NCBI RefSeq assembly: GCF_000275725.1
Contig: NZ_AJTS01000042.1
Span: 1 to 32,000 of the forward strand
Origin: Vreelandella stevensii S18214
GTDB taxonomy: Bacteria; Pseudomonadota; Gammaproteobacteria; Pseudomonadales; Halomonadaceae
DNA length: 32,000 bases
Reading direction: 5' to 3'
Position 1 is the first letter of the stretch, and the number at the start of each line of letters is the position of its first letter. The position numbers and the translations under genes are program-made. Under the pieces are notes generated by a model. It ran no database searches. It was not told the DNA's origin and saw only the letters and a list, made by a program, of their open reading frames with translations. Shown here piece after piece: positions 1-8,978 of this stretch.

Positions 1-1376
1 GTGGCTTCGCGGCGTATCCGCTGGGGCACCACCCTGTCGCCTAGCATGATAAAGGTATTGTCGCGATCCAGCGCCGTCAGTTGGTCCCATACCGACACGC
101 GCATGGTCAGGTGGTCGCTGAGCACCACCACCAGCGTATTCTCCAGCAGGTTTTCTGCTTCCAGGCGTTCGATCAGATCGCGGGCCAGCCAGGCCGAACA
201 CTCCACGGAGTAAAGAATGTCCTGGCCATCGAAGGCCCCTTGGCGGTCCCGGCAGCGCTGGGCGGGAAAGCCGTTGGGTGCATGGCCCGCGATGCTCAGG
301 TTGACCACTGCCCAAGGGCCATCGTCTTCACGGTTCAAGCGACGTATTTCGTCGACGGTGAAGTCGTAGAGGGTATCGTCATAGAGGCCCCAGCTGTTGA
401 GATACTCGGGGTCTTCCATGTCCGTGATGAAATCCTCCTTGCCCTTGACCGTGTCGAACTGATGCCCTCGGTAAAAGAGACCTTTACCTGCAAATTGCGT
501 ACTGGCGCCACCCAGATAGCTGAGCCGGTATCCCTGACCCGCAAGAATATCGCCCAGGCAGTCTACGCCAGGCACGACCTGAGAAAGGGGTTCGAACTGG
601 CTGTCATGCAACAGGCCAGCGGGCATCAGGGGCACGCCGCACTGGCTGGCAATCATCCCGGCCATGGTCCAGCCGGTGTTGTCCATTTGCTGCACGCCTT
701 CGAAAACGATGCCACGCGCCCCCAGTGCGTCAAGGTCATCATAGGCATTGCCGAATATGTCGTGACGATAGGTACGCTCGATGCTTTCCAGGTAGAGGAG
801 CAGCAAGTTAGGTGCATTGGGCTGGTCTTCCTGCGGCGGCTGAACGTAGCGTCGATCCAGCCAGGCCCCGTCATCGGTCACGATGGCGGCACTGCGTTGC
901 CCCAGCCCATACAGCAGCGGGTTCCCGGCTAACAAGGCAATGGCAAAAAAGCGTTCGGTCAGACGCCAACGCGGGTCGTGGCGTGTGATAGAGATGACGG
1001 AGATCAGCATGGCGAGCACGACCAGCGTATACACCACTGCCATGACCATTTTGCCGCCACCGCCATGGTCGGCCATGCCCGCTTGCAGATGGAAAAATAC
1101 CGCGCCCAGGTCCACACTGCCAAAGCTGTCGACCAGGTAGACGTAAATGCCAAACAGGCTCAGCGGTAGCAGCGACCATGGCCAGACGGGGCGGTAGCGA
1201 GCGTTCAAGGGAGCGCCCCAGCGTAGCTTGAGGCCTACCAGCATCCACACGGTGGCGGTGATGAAAAGCGTCCACCAGGGCAAGCGCGTCAAGACAGTAA
1301 CGGCATAGCCCAGGCTCGCGCCAATCACGGCCAGCGGTAGCCAGGGAGTCAGGGGGGGTGACTTGGAAGCGAGCAT
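1..1376 (-). CDS. OpgB/LTA-synthase-family phosphoglycerol transferase, 3' end outside window
   Basis: Membrane-anchored alkaline-phosphatase-fold transferase, probably moving phosphoglycerol (or a related group) onto periplasmic glucans or another envelope glycan. The frame opens at an ATG at 1376, preceded by an AAGGGAC ribosome site, and stays open to the window edge (458 codons). Hydrophobic stretches lie in the first ~130 residues, followed by FGSVDLGAVFFHLQAGM, a pattern I associate with MdoB/OpgB. The periplasmic part shows LLYLESIERTY (Glu ~197, metal ligand), NTGWTMAG (Thr ~237, expected nucleophile) and LSDH near the edge, as in the LtaS/OpgB family. It is divergent from the WaaE-like gene, at the border of an LPS core cluster. 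The family is clear; the exact substrate cannot be told from sequence, so OpgB versus another LTA-synthase-like enzyme stays open. Confidence 0.82.
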   Translation of the reverse strand, partial: MLASKSPPLTPWLPLAVIGASLGYAVTVLTRLPWWTLFITATVWMLVGLKLRWGAPLNARYRPVWPWSLLPLSLFGIYVYLVDSFGSVDLGAVFFHLQAGMADHGGGGKMVMAVVYTLVVLAMLISVISITRHDPRWRLTERFFAIALLAGNPLLYGLGQRSAAIVTDDGAWLDRRYVQPPQEDQPNAPNLLLLYLESIERTYRHDIFGNAYDDLDALGARGIVFEGVQQMDNTGWTMAGMIASQCGVPLMPAGLLHDSQFEPLSQVVPGVDCLGDILAGQGYRLSYLGGASTQFAGKGLFYRGHQFDTVKGKEDFITDMEDPEYLNSWGLYDDTLYDFTVDEIRRLNREDDGPWAVVNLSIAGHAPNGFPAQRCRDRQGAFDGQDILYSVECSAWLARDLIERLEAENLLENTLVVVLSDHLTMRVSVWDQLTALDRDNTFIMLGDRVVPQRIRREA

Positions 1377-1494
1377 GCCATGTCCCTTTTCGTCGCTTGC
1401 TGAATGAGCCTGCTAGCTTACCAAATCTCGACGTTCATGGTCGTGGTAGCATGCAATGAAACTGGCCATGAAGCATGAGCGAATGGATCGCTCA

Positions 1495-1550
1495 TCTCGT
1501 TGTTATAGATTCGTTGTTATGGATTCGTTGGTATAAATTCGCTGGGATAG
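1495..1550. repeat. Four tandem copies of a 14-bp unit before the GT2 gene
   Basis: Four head-to-tail imperfect copies: 1495-1508 TCTCGTTGTTATAG, 1509-1522 ATTCGTTGTTATGG, 1523-1536 ATTCGTTGGTATAA, 1537-1550 ATTCGCTGGGATAG. The array ends 7 bp before the GTG start of the WaaE-like gene, so it would lie in its 5' leader and includes the ribosome-site region. A separate hairpin, ATGAGCGA/TCGCTCAT with a 5-nt loop, sits immediately upstream at 1475-1495. A 26-codon upstream ORF (ATG 1456, stop TAA 1534-1536) runs into the array in the same frame as the downstream GTG. Nothing else in the 181-bp divergent spacer is recognisable. Confidence 0.8.
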
Positions 1551-1557
1551 GTGAACT

Positions 1558-2319
1558 GTGACTCTTGCTGCTGTGTTGATCGTCAAAAACGAAGCCCACC
1601 ATTTGCGTGAATGCTTGGAAACGCTCACCTGGGCCGATGAAATCGTCGTGCTGGATGCGGGCAGCCAGGATGCCACCTGCGAGATTGCCCGCGCGTTCAC
1701 GGACAAGGTCCATGTGAATGCCGACTGGAAGGGGTTTGGCATTCAGCGCCAGCGAGCAGAAGCCCTGGCAAGCAGTGACTGGATTTTGATGGTCGACGCC
1801 GATGAGCGCGTGACCCCTGAATTGCGTGACAGCATTCAGGCGGCCATTCAGCAGCCGCCTGCTGCCTATCGCGTGAGTCGGCTCTCCTGGTGTTTTGGCC
1901 GTTTCATTCGCCACTCGGGCTGGTACCCAGACCGGGTGCTGCGTCTCTACCCGAAAGGTCAGGCAGGGTATAACGCCGCGTTGGTGCACGAGAAGCTGGT
2001 CGTCGACGCAGGCCTTGCCGAAAAGCCGTTATCCGGCGATCTGCTGCACTACACCTACCGCGACCTGCGCCACTATCTGGAAAAGTCCGCCCACTATGCC
2101 CAGGCCTGGGCAGAGCAGCGGGCGGCTCAAGGCAAAACGGCCACGCTATGGCAAGGCATTCGCCATGGTCTGGCCTGCTTTCTCAAGATGTACGTGCTCA
2201 AAGCCGGGTTCAAGGATGGCAAGCAGGGGCTGTTGCTGGCGCTGCTCTCTGCGCATTCCACGTTCGCCAAGTACGCCGATCTATGGGTGCGTACCCAAAC
2301 CGCCGAGAAGCAGCGCTGA
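1558..2319 (+). CDS. WaaE/KdtX-like family 2 glycosyltransferase (LPS core)
   Basis: Cytoplasmic-face GT2 glycosyltransferase, likely adding a hexose (glucose in characterised WaaE proteins) to an inner-core heptose of LPS. The 253-residue protein opens with TLAAVLIVKNEAHHLRECL, the GT-A nucleotide-binding start. It then has LDAGSQDAT, the DxD-type VDADERV near residue 80, and WYPDRVLRLY plus VHEKL in the middle, all typical of the WaaE/KdtX group. Length fits that family (~250-260). The start is a GTG; the AGGTGA at 1549-1554 is close and only moderate, so translation may be weak or controlled by the repeat-bearing leader. Its 3' end overlaps the convergent GT9 gene by 39 bp. The exact sugar and acceptor are inferred only. 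Confidence 0.85.
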   Translation: MTLAAVLIVKNEAHHLRECLETLTWADEIVVLDAGSQDATCEIARAFTDKVHVNADWKGFGIQRQRAEALASSDWILMVDADERVTPELRDSIQAAIQQPPAAYRVSRLSWCFGRFIRHSGWYPDRVLRLYPKGQAGYNAALVHEKLVVDAGLAEKPLSGDLLHYTYRDLRHYLEKSAHYAQAWAEQRAAQGKTATLWQGIRHGLACFLKMYVLKAGFKDGKQGLLLALLSAHSTFAKYADLWVRTQTAEKQR

Positions 2320-3336
2320 GATCTGTTGGGCTGCCGCGTCGAGATCAATGGCAGTCATGTCCTGTGTGTCAGCGCCTGAAGGCGGGCTGAACGCCAGGCG
2401 CTTTTCCGCACGGTTGCAGGTTTGCCAGCGGAGCGGCGTGGCAGAGCGTTTGGCCGGATAAAAACCCGCCGTGGCGATGTCCAGGCAGCCTGCAATATGC
2501 AGCGGGCCGGTCGAGCCGGCAATCAATAGGTCAGCTCCCGCCAGTTGGCGAGCGAAGTCGGCCACATTGGTAGTGGCAGGGAATGGCTTGGCTGTCACGC
2601 CTTCGCTCGCCAATTTTGCCTGCAATGCCTCGGCCTCGCGCTGTTCACCAGGGCCTGCACTGATTAGCCAGTGGGGTGGATGCACACTCCCCAATTGCTG
2701 CTGAATCTGTATGATCAGTGCTGAGTATTGATCCAGCGAAAGATTGGCCGCTGAACCACCACTGCCGGGGTGAATCACCACGATCTGGCTTTCGGTTGCT
2801 TGTGCGCTGTGCAGCAATAGCTGACGCTGCTGCTGGCGATCCTCGCTTTCCAGTGGCCAGAAAGGGGGCGAGGGTAACGCAGATAGCGTCAGTGATAGTC
2901 GGCCCAGCAGTTCACAGGCAAGGTCCACATTGTATTGATACTCTGGCTTGGCTGAGCGGGAACGGCGCTGGCGTACACGCTGATTATAGAAAATCTGCGC
3001 CCACTTGGTTGCTGGCGCCATGCGTAGTGGGATACCCGCCCGCCAGCCCAGCCAGCCGATACGAGGGGTTGAAAACAGTGTCAGCAGGGCATCGAATTTG
3101 GCTGCTTTGACCTCATGCAGCAGGGCCTGCTGGGCGGCTTTATCCGCATTGGGGCCGGGATCAATCATCACCTCATCTACCCACGGGCAGGCCCTGGCCA
3201 GCGGCGCTGTATAGTCAGGCACCAATACGCTGATATGCGGCGTTGGCGTTGCCTTTTTCAGGCATGCCAGTGCTGGCCAAGCCAGCATAAAATCGCCAAT
3301 TTTGTCATTGCGTACGACAAGCACTTTGTGCGCCAT
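2281..3336 (-). CDS. Family 9 glycosyltransferase (heptosyltransferase-like)
   Basis: Probable ADP-heptose:LPS heptosyltransferase or related GT9 enzyme acting at the inner membrane on the LPS core. The 351-residue protein begins MAHKVLVVRNDKIGDFMLAWPAL, the GT9 N-terminal motif with the catalytic Asp in KIGD. The C-terminal half has HPGSGGSAANLS and AGADLLIAGSTGPLHIAGCL, matching the WaaF/WaaQ donor-binding region. Length is usual for the family. The ATG at 3336 is chosen because the family motif follows at once. It is divergent from the GT4 gene (108-bp spacer) and convergent with the WaaE-like gene. I cannot say whether it adds the second, third or another heptose. Confidence 0.85.
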   Translation of the reverse strand: MAHKVLVVRNDKIGDFMLAWPALACLKKATPTPHISVLVPDYTAPLARACPWVDEVMIDPGPNADKAAQQALLHEVKAAKFDALLTLFSTPRIGWLGWRAGIPLRMAPATKWAQIFYNQRVRQRRSRSAKPEYQYNVDLACELLGRLSLTLSALPSPPFWPLESEDRQQQRQLLLHSAQATESQIVVIHPGSGGSAANLSLDQYSALIIQIQQQLGSVHPPHWLISAGPGEQREAEALQAKLASEGVTAKPFPATTNVADFARQLAGADLLIAGSTGPLHIAGCLDIATAGFYPAKRSATPLRWQTCNRAEKRLAFSPPSGADTQDMTAIDLDAAAQQISALLLGGLGTHP

Positions 3337-3444
3337 GGTTTAGGCCCCGTTAATTGCAGCCTGTATACTACCAGAATGAGCACATGGCCTGGAAAATGTG
3401 CTGACTAGCGGCATTAACCGGCAGGGCATACAACAGGTGCAGTA

Positions 3445-4611
3445 ATGGCAGCAAATAATTTGGCAGAGAACGACTTGGCGGAACCCTCGGTAGCAACTCG
3501 CAAGGTAGTGCAGCTATGCCTATCGGATGGCAATGGTGGTCTGGAACTATACGTCGAGCGCATCATTACAGACCTCAAGAGCGAGGGCTGGGAAGTGCTG
3601 GGACTCTGCCTTTCCAATACTCGGGTGGAAGCCAGTATGCAGCAGCATACCATTCCCTTTCGGGCCTTCAGCAGTAATATGCAGGCCGTTACCCATGTGC
3701 TGTCACTGCGACGCTGGTTGGTTGAGGAAGAGGCGGATGTTATCCACTGCCATAAATCGAGTGACTTGCGGCTAATCACCCTGCTCAAGCTAGTGATGCC
3801 AGGTTTAAGAGTTCTTTATACCGACCATATGGGGGGGCGACGCCCCAAGAAAAGCCCCTATCATCGTTTGGCTTATGGCTCTGTTGAACGTGTTTTGTCA
3901 ATTAGTCAGGCAACCTGGCAACGTAATGTCAGGAATTTGCCGCTGCCGAAAGAGCGGGTGGTGTGTTTACCTCACGGTGTTGATACTCGGCACTACCAGC
4001 CCTGCAACGATCTGGCGGCGATCCATGCCAAGCGTCGCGAGTTGGGGGTGCCTGTGGATGCGGTAGTGATCGGGTTGCCGGGGCGAGTCACTCCAGGCAA
4101 GGGACAGGAGGTATGGGTAAAGGCTCTGCTCGAACTGGACCAGTCACTCCTCTTTTATGCCCTGTCGATTGGCGGAACCGACTATGCCTCGGGCGGTATT
4201 GAAAGCTTTTATACTCAATTGCAGCAACTTATCGCAGGCACTCCATTGGAGAGCAGGATCAGTTTTTTAGGTCATCGCAGTGATTTGACTGAAATCCTGC
4301 CTGTGCTCGATATCGTTTGCATTCCCTCGGAAAATGAAGCCTTTGGCTTGACCATTATCGAGTCGATGGCGTGTGGTATGCCGATTATTGGCTCAAACAC
4401 CGGCTCACTGCCGGAACTGGTGGACAGCGCTTCAGGCGTACTGGTCGGGCCGTTTGATGTGCCCGCCTGGCGCGATGCCATGACAACTCTGATTGCTGAT
4501 GCGCCACGTCGCCAGGAGATGGGAGCCGCCGCCAGGCTGCGCGTTGAGCAGCATTTCAGTAATCAGCAGCATGTAAGGCGTTTGATCGAATATTACATGG
4601 CTGCGCCATAG
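3445..4611 (+). CDS. Family 4 glycosyltransferase
   Basis: GT-B fold, retaining glycosyltransferase of family GT4, probably transferring a hexose in LPS core or surface-polysaccharide assembly. The 388-residue protein has an N-terminal acceptor domain beginning VVQLCLSDGNGGLELYVERI, where the glycine-rich GNGG is followed by the expected helix. The C-terminal donor domain has VIGLPGRVTPGKGQEVWVKA and the E-x7-E signature ENEAFGLTIIESMACG around residues 292-307, followed by GSLPELV. It has no membrane span, so it is cytoplasmic or peripheral. It is followed, after 86 bp, by a GT9 gene on the same strand. AT content is slightly higher than in hldE and waaA downstream, as is common for variable sugar-transferase genes. 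The sugar specificity is unknown. Confidence 0.85.
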   Translation: MAANNLAENDLAEPSVATRKVVQLCLSDGNGGLELYVERIITDLKSEGWEVLGLCLSNTRVEASMQQHTIPFRAFSSNMQAVTHVLSLRRWLVEEEADVIHCHKSSDLRLITLLKLVMPGLRVLYTDHMGGRRPKKSPYHRLAYGSVERVLSISQATWQRNVRNLPLPKERVVCLPHGVDTRHYQPCNDLAAIHAKRRELGVPVDAVVIGLPGRVTPGKGQEVWVKALLELDQSLLFYALSIGGTDYASGGIESFYTQLQQLIAGTPLESRISFLGHRSDLTEILPVLDIVCIPSENEAFGLTIIESMACGMPIIGSNTGSLPELVDSASGVLVGPFDVPAWRDAMTTLIADAPRRQEMGAAARLRVEQHFSNQQHVRRLIEYYMAAP

Positions 4612-4697
4612 CCGCCCCGGTCTTGTCGGAACAATGCAGGTCTGGAGTGGATAGATAATGAGTGAAACCTCTCAAGGCGCTATACGAGGAGTCATAA

Positions 4698-5720
4698 GTG
4701 AGAGCCTGGATTGATAAGTGTGCCTACGTGAGTAAGCGCGGACGACGCTGGCTGGAGAGTTCAGCAGTGAACGAGGTGCCGCGTATCCTGGTGATTCGGC
4801 AGTGTGCCTTCGGTGATTACATGGCCGCTCGGCCTTTTTTGGTGGAGCTGCGGCGCCTGTTTCCCAAGGCGCACATTATCCTGGCAACGGTACCCGCCTA
4901 CCGCTATGCCGTGCCGGAAGATCTTGTCGATGAGGTGTTTGTCCAGGAAGGGCGTGGTAGTCTGGCAGCACAGTGGCGTTCACTGCGCTCGGTGGGCAAG
5001 GTGGATATGCTGTTTGATCTAGCGGATACCTCACGCTCGAGGTTACTGAGCCTGATGACACCGGCGGCCATCAAACTTGGCTTTCCCTACCGCAGCCTGT
5101 CCAATACGCTGCTCTATGATGTCGGACTGCGGCGCTCCAACTATCACTATGAGGCCGAAGTACTGCTGGATTTCCTCAAGGTATTGGGCCACAAGCCACG
5201 CTATCCGCTCGATTTTGCCCTGCCCTGGCACCGGGGAGAGGAAGCAGCAGCGACCATTGTGTATTTCCCGTTTGCCTCGGTAGCGAGCAAGTCGTTGACA
5301 TTAGAGGCGTGGAGCAGGTTGATCGAGCAGGCTGCACAGGCATTGCCACAATATCAGCATGTACTGCTGGAGGGGCACAAAGCCGAGGAGTCGGGGGACT
5401 TTCTCGCTGAGGTCGTAGCTCGGCACCCCAATGTCTCGGTTCAGCCACGTATGGGCCTTGATGAACTAAGTCACTGGATGGCGGAAGTCTCGGTACTGGT
5501 ATGCGGTGATACCGGCGTGCGCAATCTGGCACTGGCAACGCATACGCCTACCCTGGGTATCTTCTTCAGTACGCTGCCTTACCGCTACTGGCCCCGTTAT
5601 GAACCCTGCCACGAAGCAGTGTTCCGGAGAAGCGGCGAAGTGCCAAGTGAAGAGGAGATTTTAAGTGAGCTCAAGGGGCTATTGCAGCGTTGTTACCCAG
5701 GTCGCCGTTCCAGGCAGTGA
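4698..5720 (+). CDS. Family 9 glycosyltransferase (heptosyltransferase-like)
   Basis: Second GT9 gene of the cluster, 340 residues, presumed LPS core heptosyltransferase or relative. The start is the GTG at 4698, set by a strong GAGGAG at 4686-4691. The GT9 motif ILVIRQCAFGDYMAARPFL comes only after ~30 residues, so there is a basic N-terminal extension (KRGRRWLESS). The C-terminal domain has MAEVSVLVCGDTGVRNLALA and TPTLGIFFSTLPYRYWPRYE, resembling the ADP-heptose-binding half. An internal GTG at codon 24 (SAVNEV) could be an alternative start, but it lacks as good a ribosome site. It lies 10 bp from the convergent kdkA. Donor and acceptor are not determinable by reading. Confidence 0.82.
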   Translation: MRAWIDKCAYVSKRGRRWLESSAVNEVPRILVIRQCAFGDYMAARPFLVELRRLFPKAHIILATVPAYRYAVPEDLVDEVFVQEGRGSLAAQWRSLRSVGKVDMLFDLADTSRSRLLSLMTPAAIKLGFPYRSLSNTLLYDVGLRRSNYHYEAEVLLDFLKVLGHKPRYPLDFALPWHRGEEAAATIVYFPFASVASKSLTLEAWSRLIEQAAQALPQYQHVLLEGHKAEESGDFLAEVVARHPNVSVQPRMGLDELSHWMAEVSVLVCGDTGVRNLALATHTPTLGIFFSTLPYRYWPRYEPCHEAVFRRSGEVPSEEEILSELKGLLQRCYPGRRSRQ

Positions 5721-5730
5721 TCGCTCGGCG

Positions 5731-6462
5731 TCAGATTACCCGGTAGCCCTGCCGAATGGCTGTCATGGCCTGGGAGGCGTCGAACTTTACCAGTGAGCGC
5801 TCAAGGCGTGCCAGATTGCGCTCCTGCCACTGGCCTGCCGAGCGCAAGCGGCAACGATCCAGGTCGATCAGCCACGGTTCTCCCTGGCGATCCACCAGAA
5901 TATTGCGCGCATTCAGATCCACATGATCGAGCCCTGCCTGGTGAAAACGTTTAATCATTGCCCCTACGCGCGTTAACAGTGCCTCATCAGCCTCGCCAGC
6001 ACTCAGTAATGAGGCCAGCGCCCGAGCGCCCGGGATGCGTACGGTCAGCAGAGCCGCCTCATAGGTCAAACCGAACCGAGTGACGCAGCAGGCCACTGGG
6101 CGAGGCACGGGCAGGCCTTGCTCATACAGCGCGGCGGTCAAGCGCACTTCACGAAACGCTCGTGTGCGCTCTGCCCCCAGCCAGACATAGCGCTGCTTGT
6201 TGACCTTGGCGATGAGCCCGCCGCGCTGGTAAGGGCGCAGCACCCACTGCTCATGGTCGCGTGCCTGCAGGAACAGGCTGCTGCCACGGCCAGGTGCTTC
6301 GCCGGCCACCAGGCCTCGCGATTGCCAGTAATCCGCCTCGAACAGCGCCGTGCTCAGTGGGTGAGTCGGGGAGGAGAGTTGGTGTGATGCGCAGGCGTCA
6401 CTTAAACTGTCTGCATCATGTAAAATCAGCCCATTTTTCTGCTGGAGTGCCGCTAAGCGCAT
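5731..6462 (-). CDS. kdkA: 3-deoxy-D-manno-octulosonic acid kinase
   Basis: Phosphorylates the Kdo residue of Kdo-lipid A at O-4, using ATP, at the cytoplasmic face. The 243 residues equal the usual KdkA length (~240). The sequence shows WVLRPYQRGGLIAK (76-87, nucleotide loop and Lys), RAFREVRLT (Glu ~105), the catalytic loop DHVDLNARNILVD (Asp182, Asn187) and the metal-binding LIDLDRC (Asp200), a eukaryotic-kinase-like plan shared with InaA/WaaP. The start is the ATG at 6462-6460, supported by GAGAGG six bases upstream. This start shares the tetranucleotide CATG with the divergent opsX-like start. In Haemophilus, KdkA works with the heptosyltransferase OpsX, which uses phosphorylated Kdo-lipid A; the same pair is adjacent here. 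Confidence 0.93.
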   Translation of the reverse strand: MRLAALQQKNGLILHDADSLSDACASHQLSSPTHPLSTALFEADYWQSRGLVAGEAPGRGSSLFLQARDHEQWVLRPYQRGGLIAKVNKQRYVWLGAERTRAFREVRLTAALYEQGLPVPRPVACCVTRFGLTYEAALLTVRIPGARALASLLSAGEADEALLTRVGAMIKRFHQAGLDHVDLNARNILVDRQGEPWLIDLDRCRLRSAGQWQERNLARLERSLVKFDASQAMTAIRQGYRVI

Positions 6463-7558
6463 GAAGCCCTCTCTGCCTGCTCAACCAAACCATATTGCCA
6501 TTTTGCGCCTCTCCGCGTTGGGAGACGTGTGCAATCTCGTGCCCACGGTGCGAGCGTTGCAGCGCCAGTGGCCGCATGCGCGCATTACCTGGATTATCGG
6601 CAAGGGGGAGCACAGTTTACTGGCCGGGCTTTCCGGGGTCGAGTTCGTTGTGTACGACAAAGCGACTGGGCTTGCCGGCATGCGGGCCCTCTGGCGTGAG
6701 CTGGCCGATACCCGCTTCGACGTGCTGCTGCATATGCAGCAGGCCATTCGTGCCAGTGTGCTCTCGCTCGGTCTCAAAGCCAGCGTCCGGGTAGGGTATG
6801 ACAAGGCCCGTGCCAAGGACGCCCAGCACTGGTTCACCCAGCACCAGCTAGCCCCCCACGAGAACGCCCATGTGCTGGAGTCGTTCATGGATTTTGCGCG
6901 TCTGCTGGGCGTCGAAGACGAGCGTCTGGAGTGGAATCTCGCGGTGCCTGCCGTTGCCTACGAGGAAGCCCGGGCAATCAGTGGCGACACGCCTTATTTG
7001 GTGATCAACCCCTGTAGCAATGCGCGCTTGCGCAATTTTCGCAACTGGTCCGTGGAAGGGTATGCCAGCGTGATTGAACACGCCTGGGTACAGCATGGTC
7101 TCAAGAGCGTGCTCACGGGGGGCGGCAGCCCCCTGGAGCGTGAAATGGGCGACCATATCGAGGCGCTCTGCCAGCCGGGGAGCGTCATCAATGCCATCGG
7201 CGGCACCTCGCTGAAGGGCGTGCTGGCGCTGATCGAAAACGCTCGCGCGGTGATTGCCCCGGATACGGGCCCTGCGCATATGGGTAACGCCATGGGCACG
7301 CCGACGCTTGGCCTCTATGCCACCACCAACCCTCAGCGGGCTGCGCCCTATCTGTGGCGCGATTTTGCCGTCAATGCGTACCCCGATGCGGTACGCACCT
7401 ATCTGCATAAATCGGTGGATGAAGTGAGCTGGGGGCAGCGGGTGCGGCATGCCGATGCCATGGACCTGATCAAGGCGGACGACGTCATTGCCAAGTTAGA
7501 TGCGCTGCTGGCGCATAGCGCAGCGCACACCACAACAGGACTCTCGGATGAAAGTTGA
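6461..7558 (+). CDS. OpsX-like heptosyltransferase (GT9)
   Basis: Probable ADP-heptose:Kdo-lipid A heptosyltransferase, adding the first heptose of the LPS core. The 365-residue protein has [19 protein letters not shown] (12-30, catalytic Asp in ALGD), [16 protein letters not shown] near 182 and the donor site [20 protein letters not shown] near 265-284, with [12 protein letters not shown] after it. Adjacency to the Kdo kinase suggests the OpsX type, which acts on phosphorylated single-Kdo lipid A, rather than the enteric WaaC. The ATG at 6461 is the only reasonable start: no in-frame start is visible just upstream, and GGAG at 6444-6447 is rather far (13 nt). It overlaps hldE by 11 bp, so hldE is translationally coupled to it. 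Confidence 0.85.
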   Translation: MKPSLPAQPNHIAILRLSALGDVCNLVPTVRALQRQWPHARITWIIGKGEHSLLAGLSGVEFVVYDKATGLAGMRALWRELADTRFDVLLHMQQAIRASVLSLGLKASVRVGYDKARAKDAQHWFTQHQLAPHENAHVLESFMDFARLLGVEDERLEWNLAVPAVAYEEARAISGDTPYLVINPCSNARLRNFRNWSVEGYASVIEHAWVQHGLKSVLTGGGSPLEREMGDHIEALCQPGSVINAIGGTSLKGVLALIENARAVIAPDTGPAHMGNAMGTPTLGLYATTNPQRAAPYLWRDFAVNAYPDAVRTYLHKSVDEVSWGQRVRHADAMDLIKADDVIAKLDALLAHSAAHTTTGLSDES

Positions 7559-8978
7559 TCTAACCGCCCTGGAACATGCCCGCGTACTGGTGGTCGGGGA
7601 TGTCATGCTCGACCGCTACTGGCATGGCGGCACCTCGCGTATCTCACCGGAAGCCCCGGTGCCCGTGGTACGCGTGGAAGATGCCGATGACCGCCCCGGC
7701 GGCGCGGCCAATGTGGCGCTCAACGTGGCGTCATTGGGTGGGCACGCCGCGCTGGCGGGCCTGGTGGGAGAGGATGACAATGCCGAGCTGCTCACCAAGC
7801 GCCTGGCGGCAGCCAATGTAAGCACTTACTTCCAGCGCAGCCCTGATGTTCCAACGATTACCAAGCTGCGTGTAATGAGCCGTAACCAGCAGCTGCTGCG
7901 CCTGGATTTCGAGCAGCGCCTCGATAGCGTGGACACCAGCGCCCTGCTGGCGCAAGTGGAACAGGCGCTGCCCGAATGCGACGTGGTGATCCTGTCGGAT
8001 TACGGCAAGGGCACGTTGAATCAGGTCGAGCGACTGATCGAGATGGCTCGCCAGCACGGCAAGCGGGTACTGATCGACCCCAAGGGTCAGGATTTCACCA
8101 GGTACCGGGGAGCCAGCCTGATCACTCCTAACCTGGCCGAGTTCGAGGCCGTGGCAGGCCCCTGCGCCACCGACGCTATCCTGGCCGAGCGAGGCGAAGC
8201 GCTGCGTGCCGAGCTGGCACTGGAAGCGCTGCTGATTACCCGCAGCGAGAAGGGCATGACGCTGATCCGTGAAGGCCATGCACCGCTGCACCTGCCCACC
8301 CGTGCCCAGGAAGTGTTCGATGTCACGGGGGCCGGCGATACCGTGATTGGCCTGATGGGCCTGGCCCTGGCCGCTAACCATGCGCTGCCGGAAGCCATGA
8401 TGCTGGCCAACTTGGGCGCGGGCCTGGTGGTGGCCAAGCCGGGTACCGCCACGCTCTCCATTGCCGAGCTTTACACCGCGCTGCATGGCGACAAGCTGGC
8501 CGAGTTCGGCGTGATCGAGCCAGCGCCTCTGATCGATGCCGTTCGCGCTGCGCAGCTGCGCGGTGAGCGGGTGGTGATGACCAATGGCTGCTTCGATATT
8601 CTCCACGCAGGCCATGTGGCCTACCTGGAACAGGCCAAGCGCCTGGGAGACCGGCTGGTCGTGGCGGTGAACGATGATGCGTCCATTGGCCGATTGAAAG
8701 GGCCGAAGCGCCCCATCAACCCGTTGAACCGGCGGATGCAGGTGCTGGCGGGGCTCGGCGCGGTGGATTGGGTGGTGCCGTTCAGTGACGACACGCCTGC
8801 CGCCCTGATCGAGCAAGTATTGCCGGATATTCTGGTCAAAGGCGGCGACTACCGCCCCGAAGACATTGCTGGCGGCAGCGCCGTGATTGCCAACGGGGGC
8901 GAAGTCAAGGTGCTGGGCTTCGAGGATGGTGTTTCCACCACGGCAATGATCAGCTCGATTCTGGATCGCGAAAGTTGA
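7548..8978 (+). CDS. hldE: Bifunctional heptose-7-phosphate kinase / heptose-1-phosphate adenylyltransferase
   Basis: Makes the ADP-heptose precursor used by the neighbouring heptosyltransferases. It phosphorylates heptose-7-phosphate at C1 and, after GmhB removes the 7-phosphate, adds AMP. Its 476 residues match E. coli HldE (477). Domain 1 (1-~318, ribokinase fold) opens [20 protein letters not shown] and ends with the catalytic DVTGAGDT (Asp264). Domain 2 (~344-476, nucleotidyltransferase) shows [16 protein letters not shown] (345-360) and [10 protein letters not shown]. The ATG at 7548 is chosen over the upstream GTG/TTG-type starts because of AGGA at 7537-7540 and the family N-terminus. 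It overlaps opsX upstream by 11 bp and waaA downstream by one base (TGATG), indicating one operon opsX-hldE-waaA. Confidence 0.97.
   Translation: MKVDLTALEHARVLVVGDVMLDRYWHGGTSRISPEAPVPVVRVEDADDRPGGAANVALNVASLGGHAALAGLVGEDDNAELLTKRLAAANVSTYFQRSPDVPTITKLRVMSRNQQLLRLDFEQRLDSVDTSALLAQVEQALPECDVVILSDYGKGTLNQVERLIEMARQHGKRVLIDPKGQDFTRYRGASLITPNLAEFEAVAGPCATDAILAERGEALRAELALEALLITRSEKGMTLIREGHAPLHLPTRAQEVFDVTGAGDTVIGLMGLALAANHALPEAMMLANLGAGLVVAKPGTATLSIAELYTALHGDKLAEFGVIEPAPLIDAVRAAQLRGERVVMTNGCFDILHAGHVAYLEQAKRLGDRLVVAVNDDASIGRLKGPKRPINPLNRRMQVLAGLGAVDWVVPFSDDTPAALIEQVLPDILVKGGDYRPEDIAGGSAVIANGGEVKVLGFEDGVSTTAMISSILDRES

Noticed and set aside
1-932. Plus-strand open frames opposite the OpgB-like gene
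   Set aside because: The minus frame carries the phosphatase-fold motifs; the plus frames show none.
1495-1550. CRISPR-like array
   Set aside because: Units are 14 bp and contiguous with no spacers; this is a simple tandem repeat.
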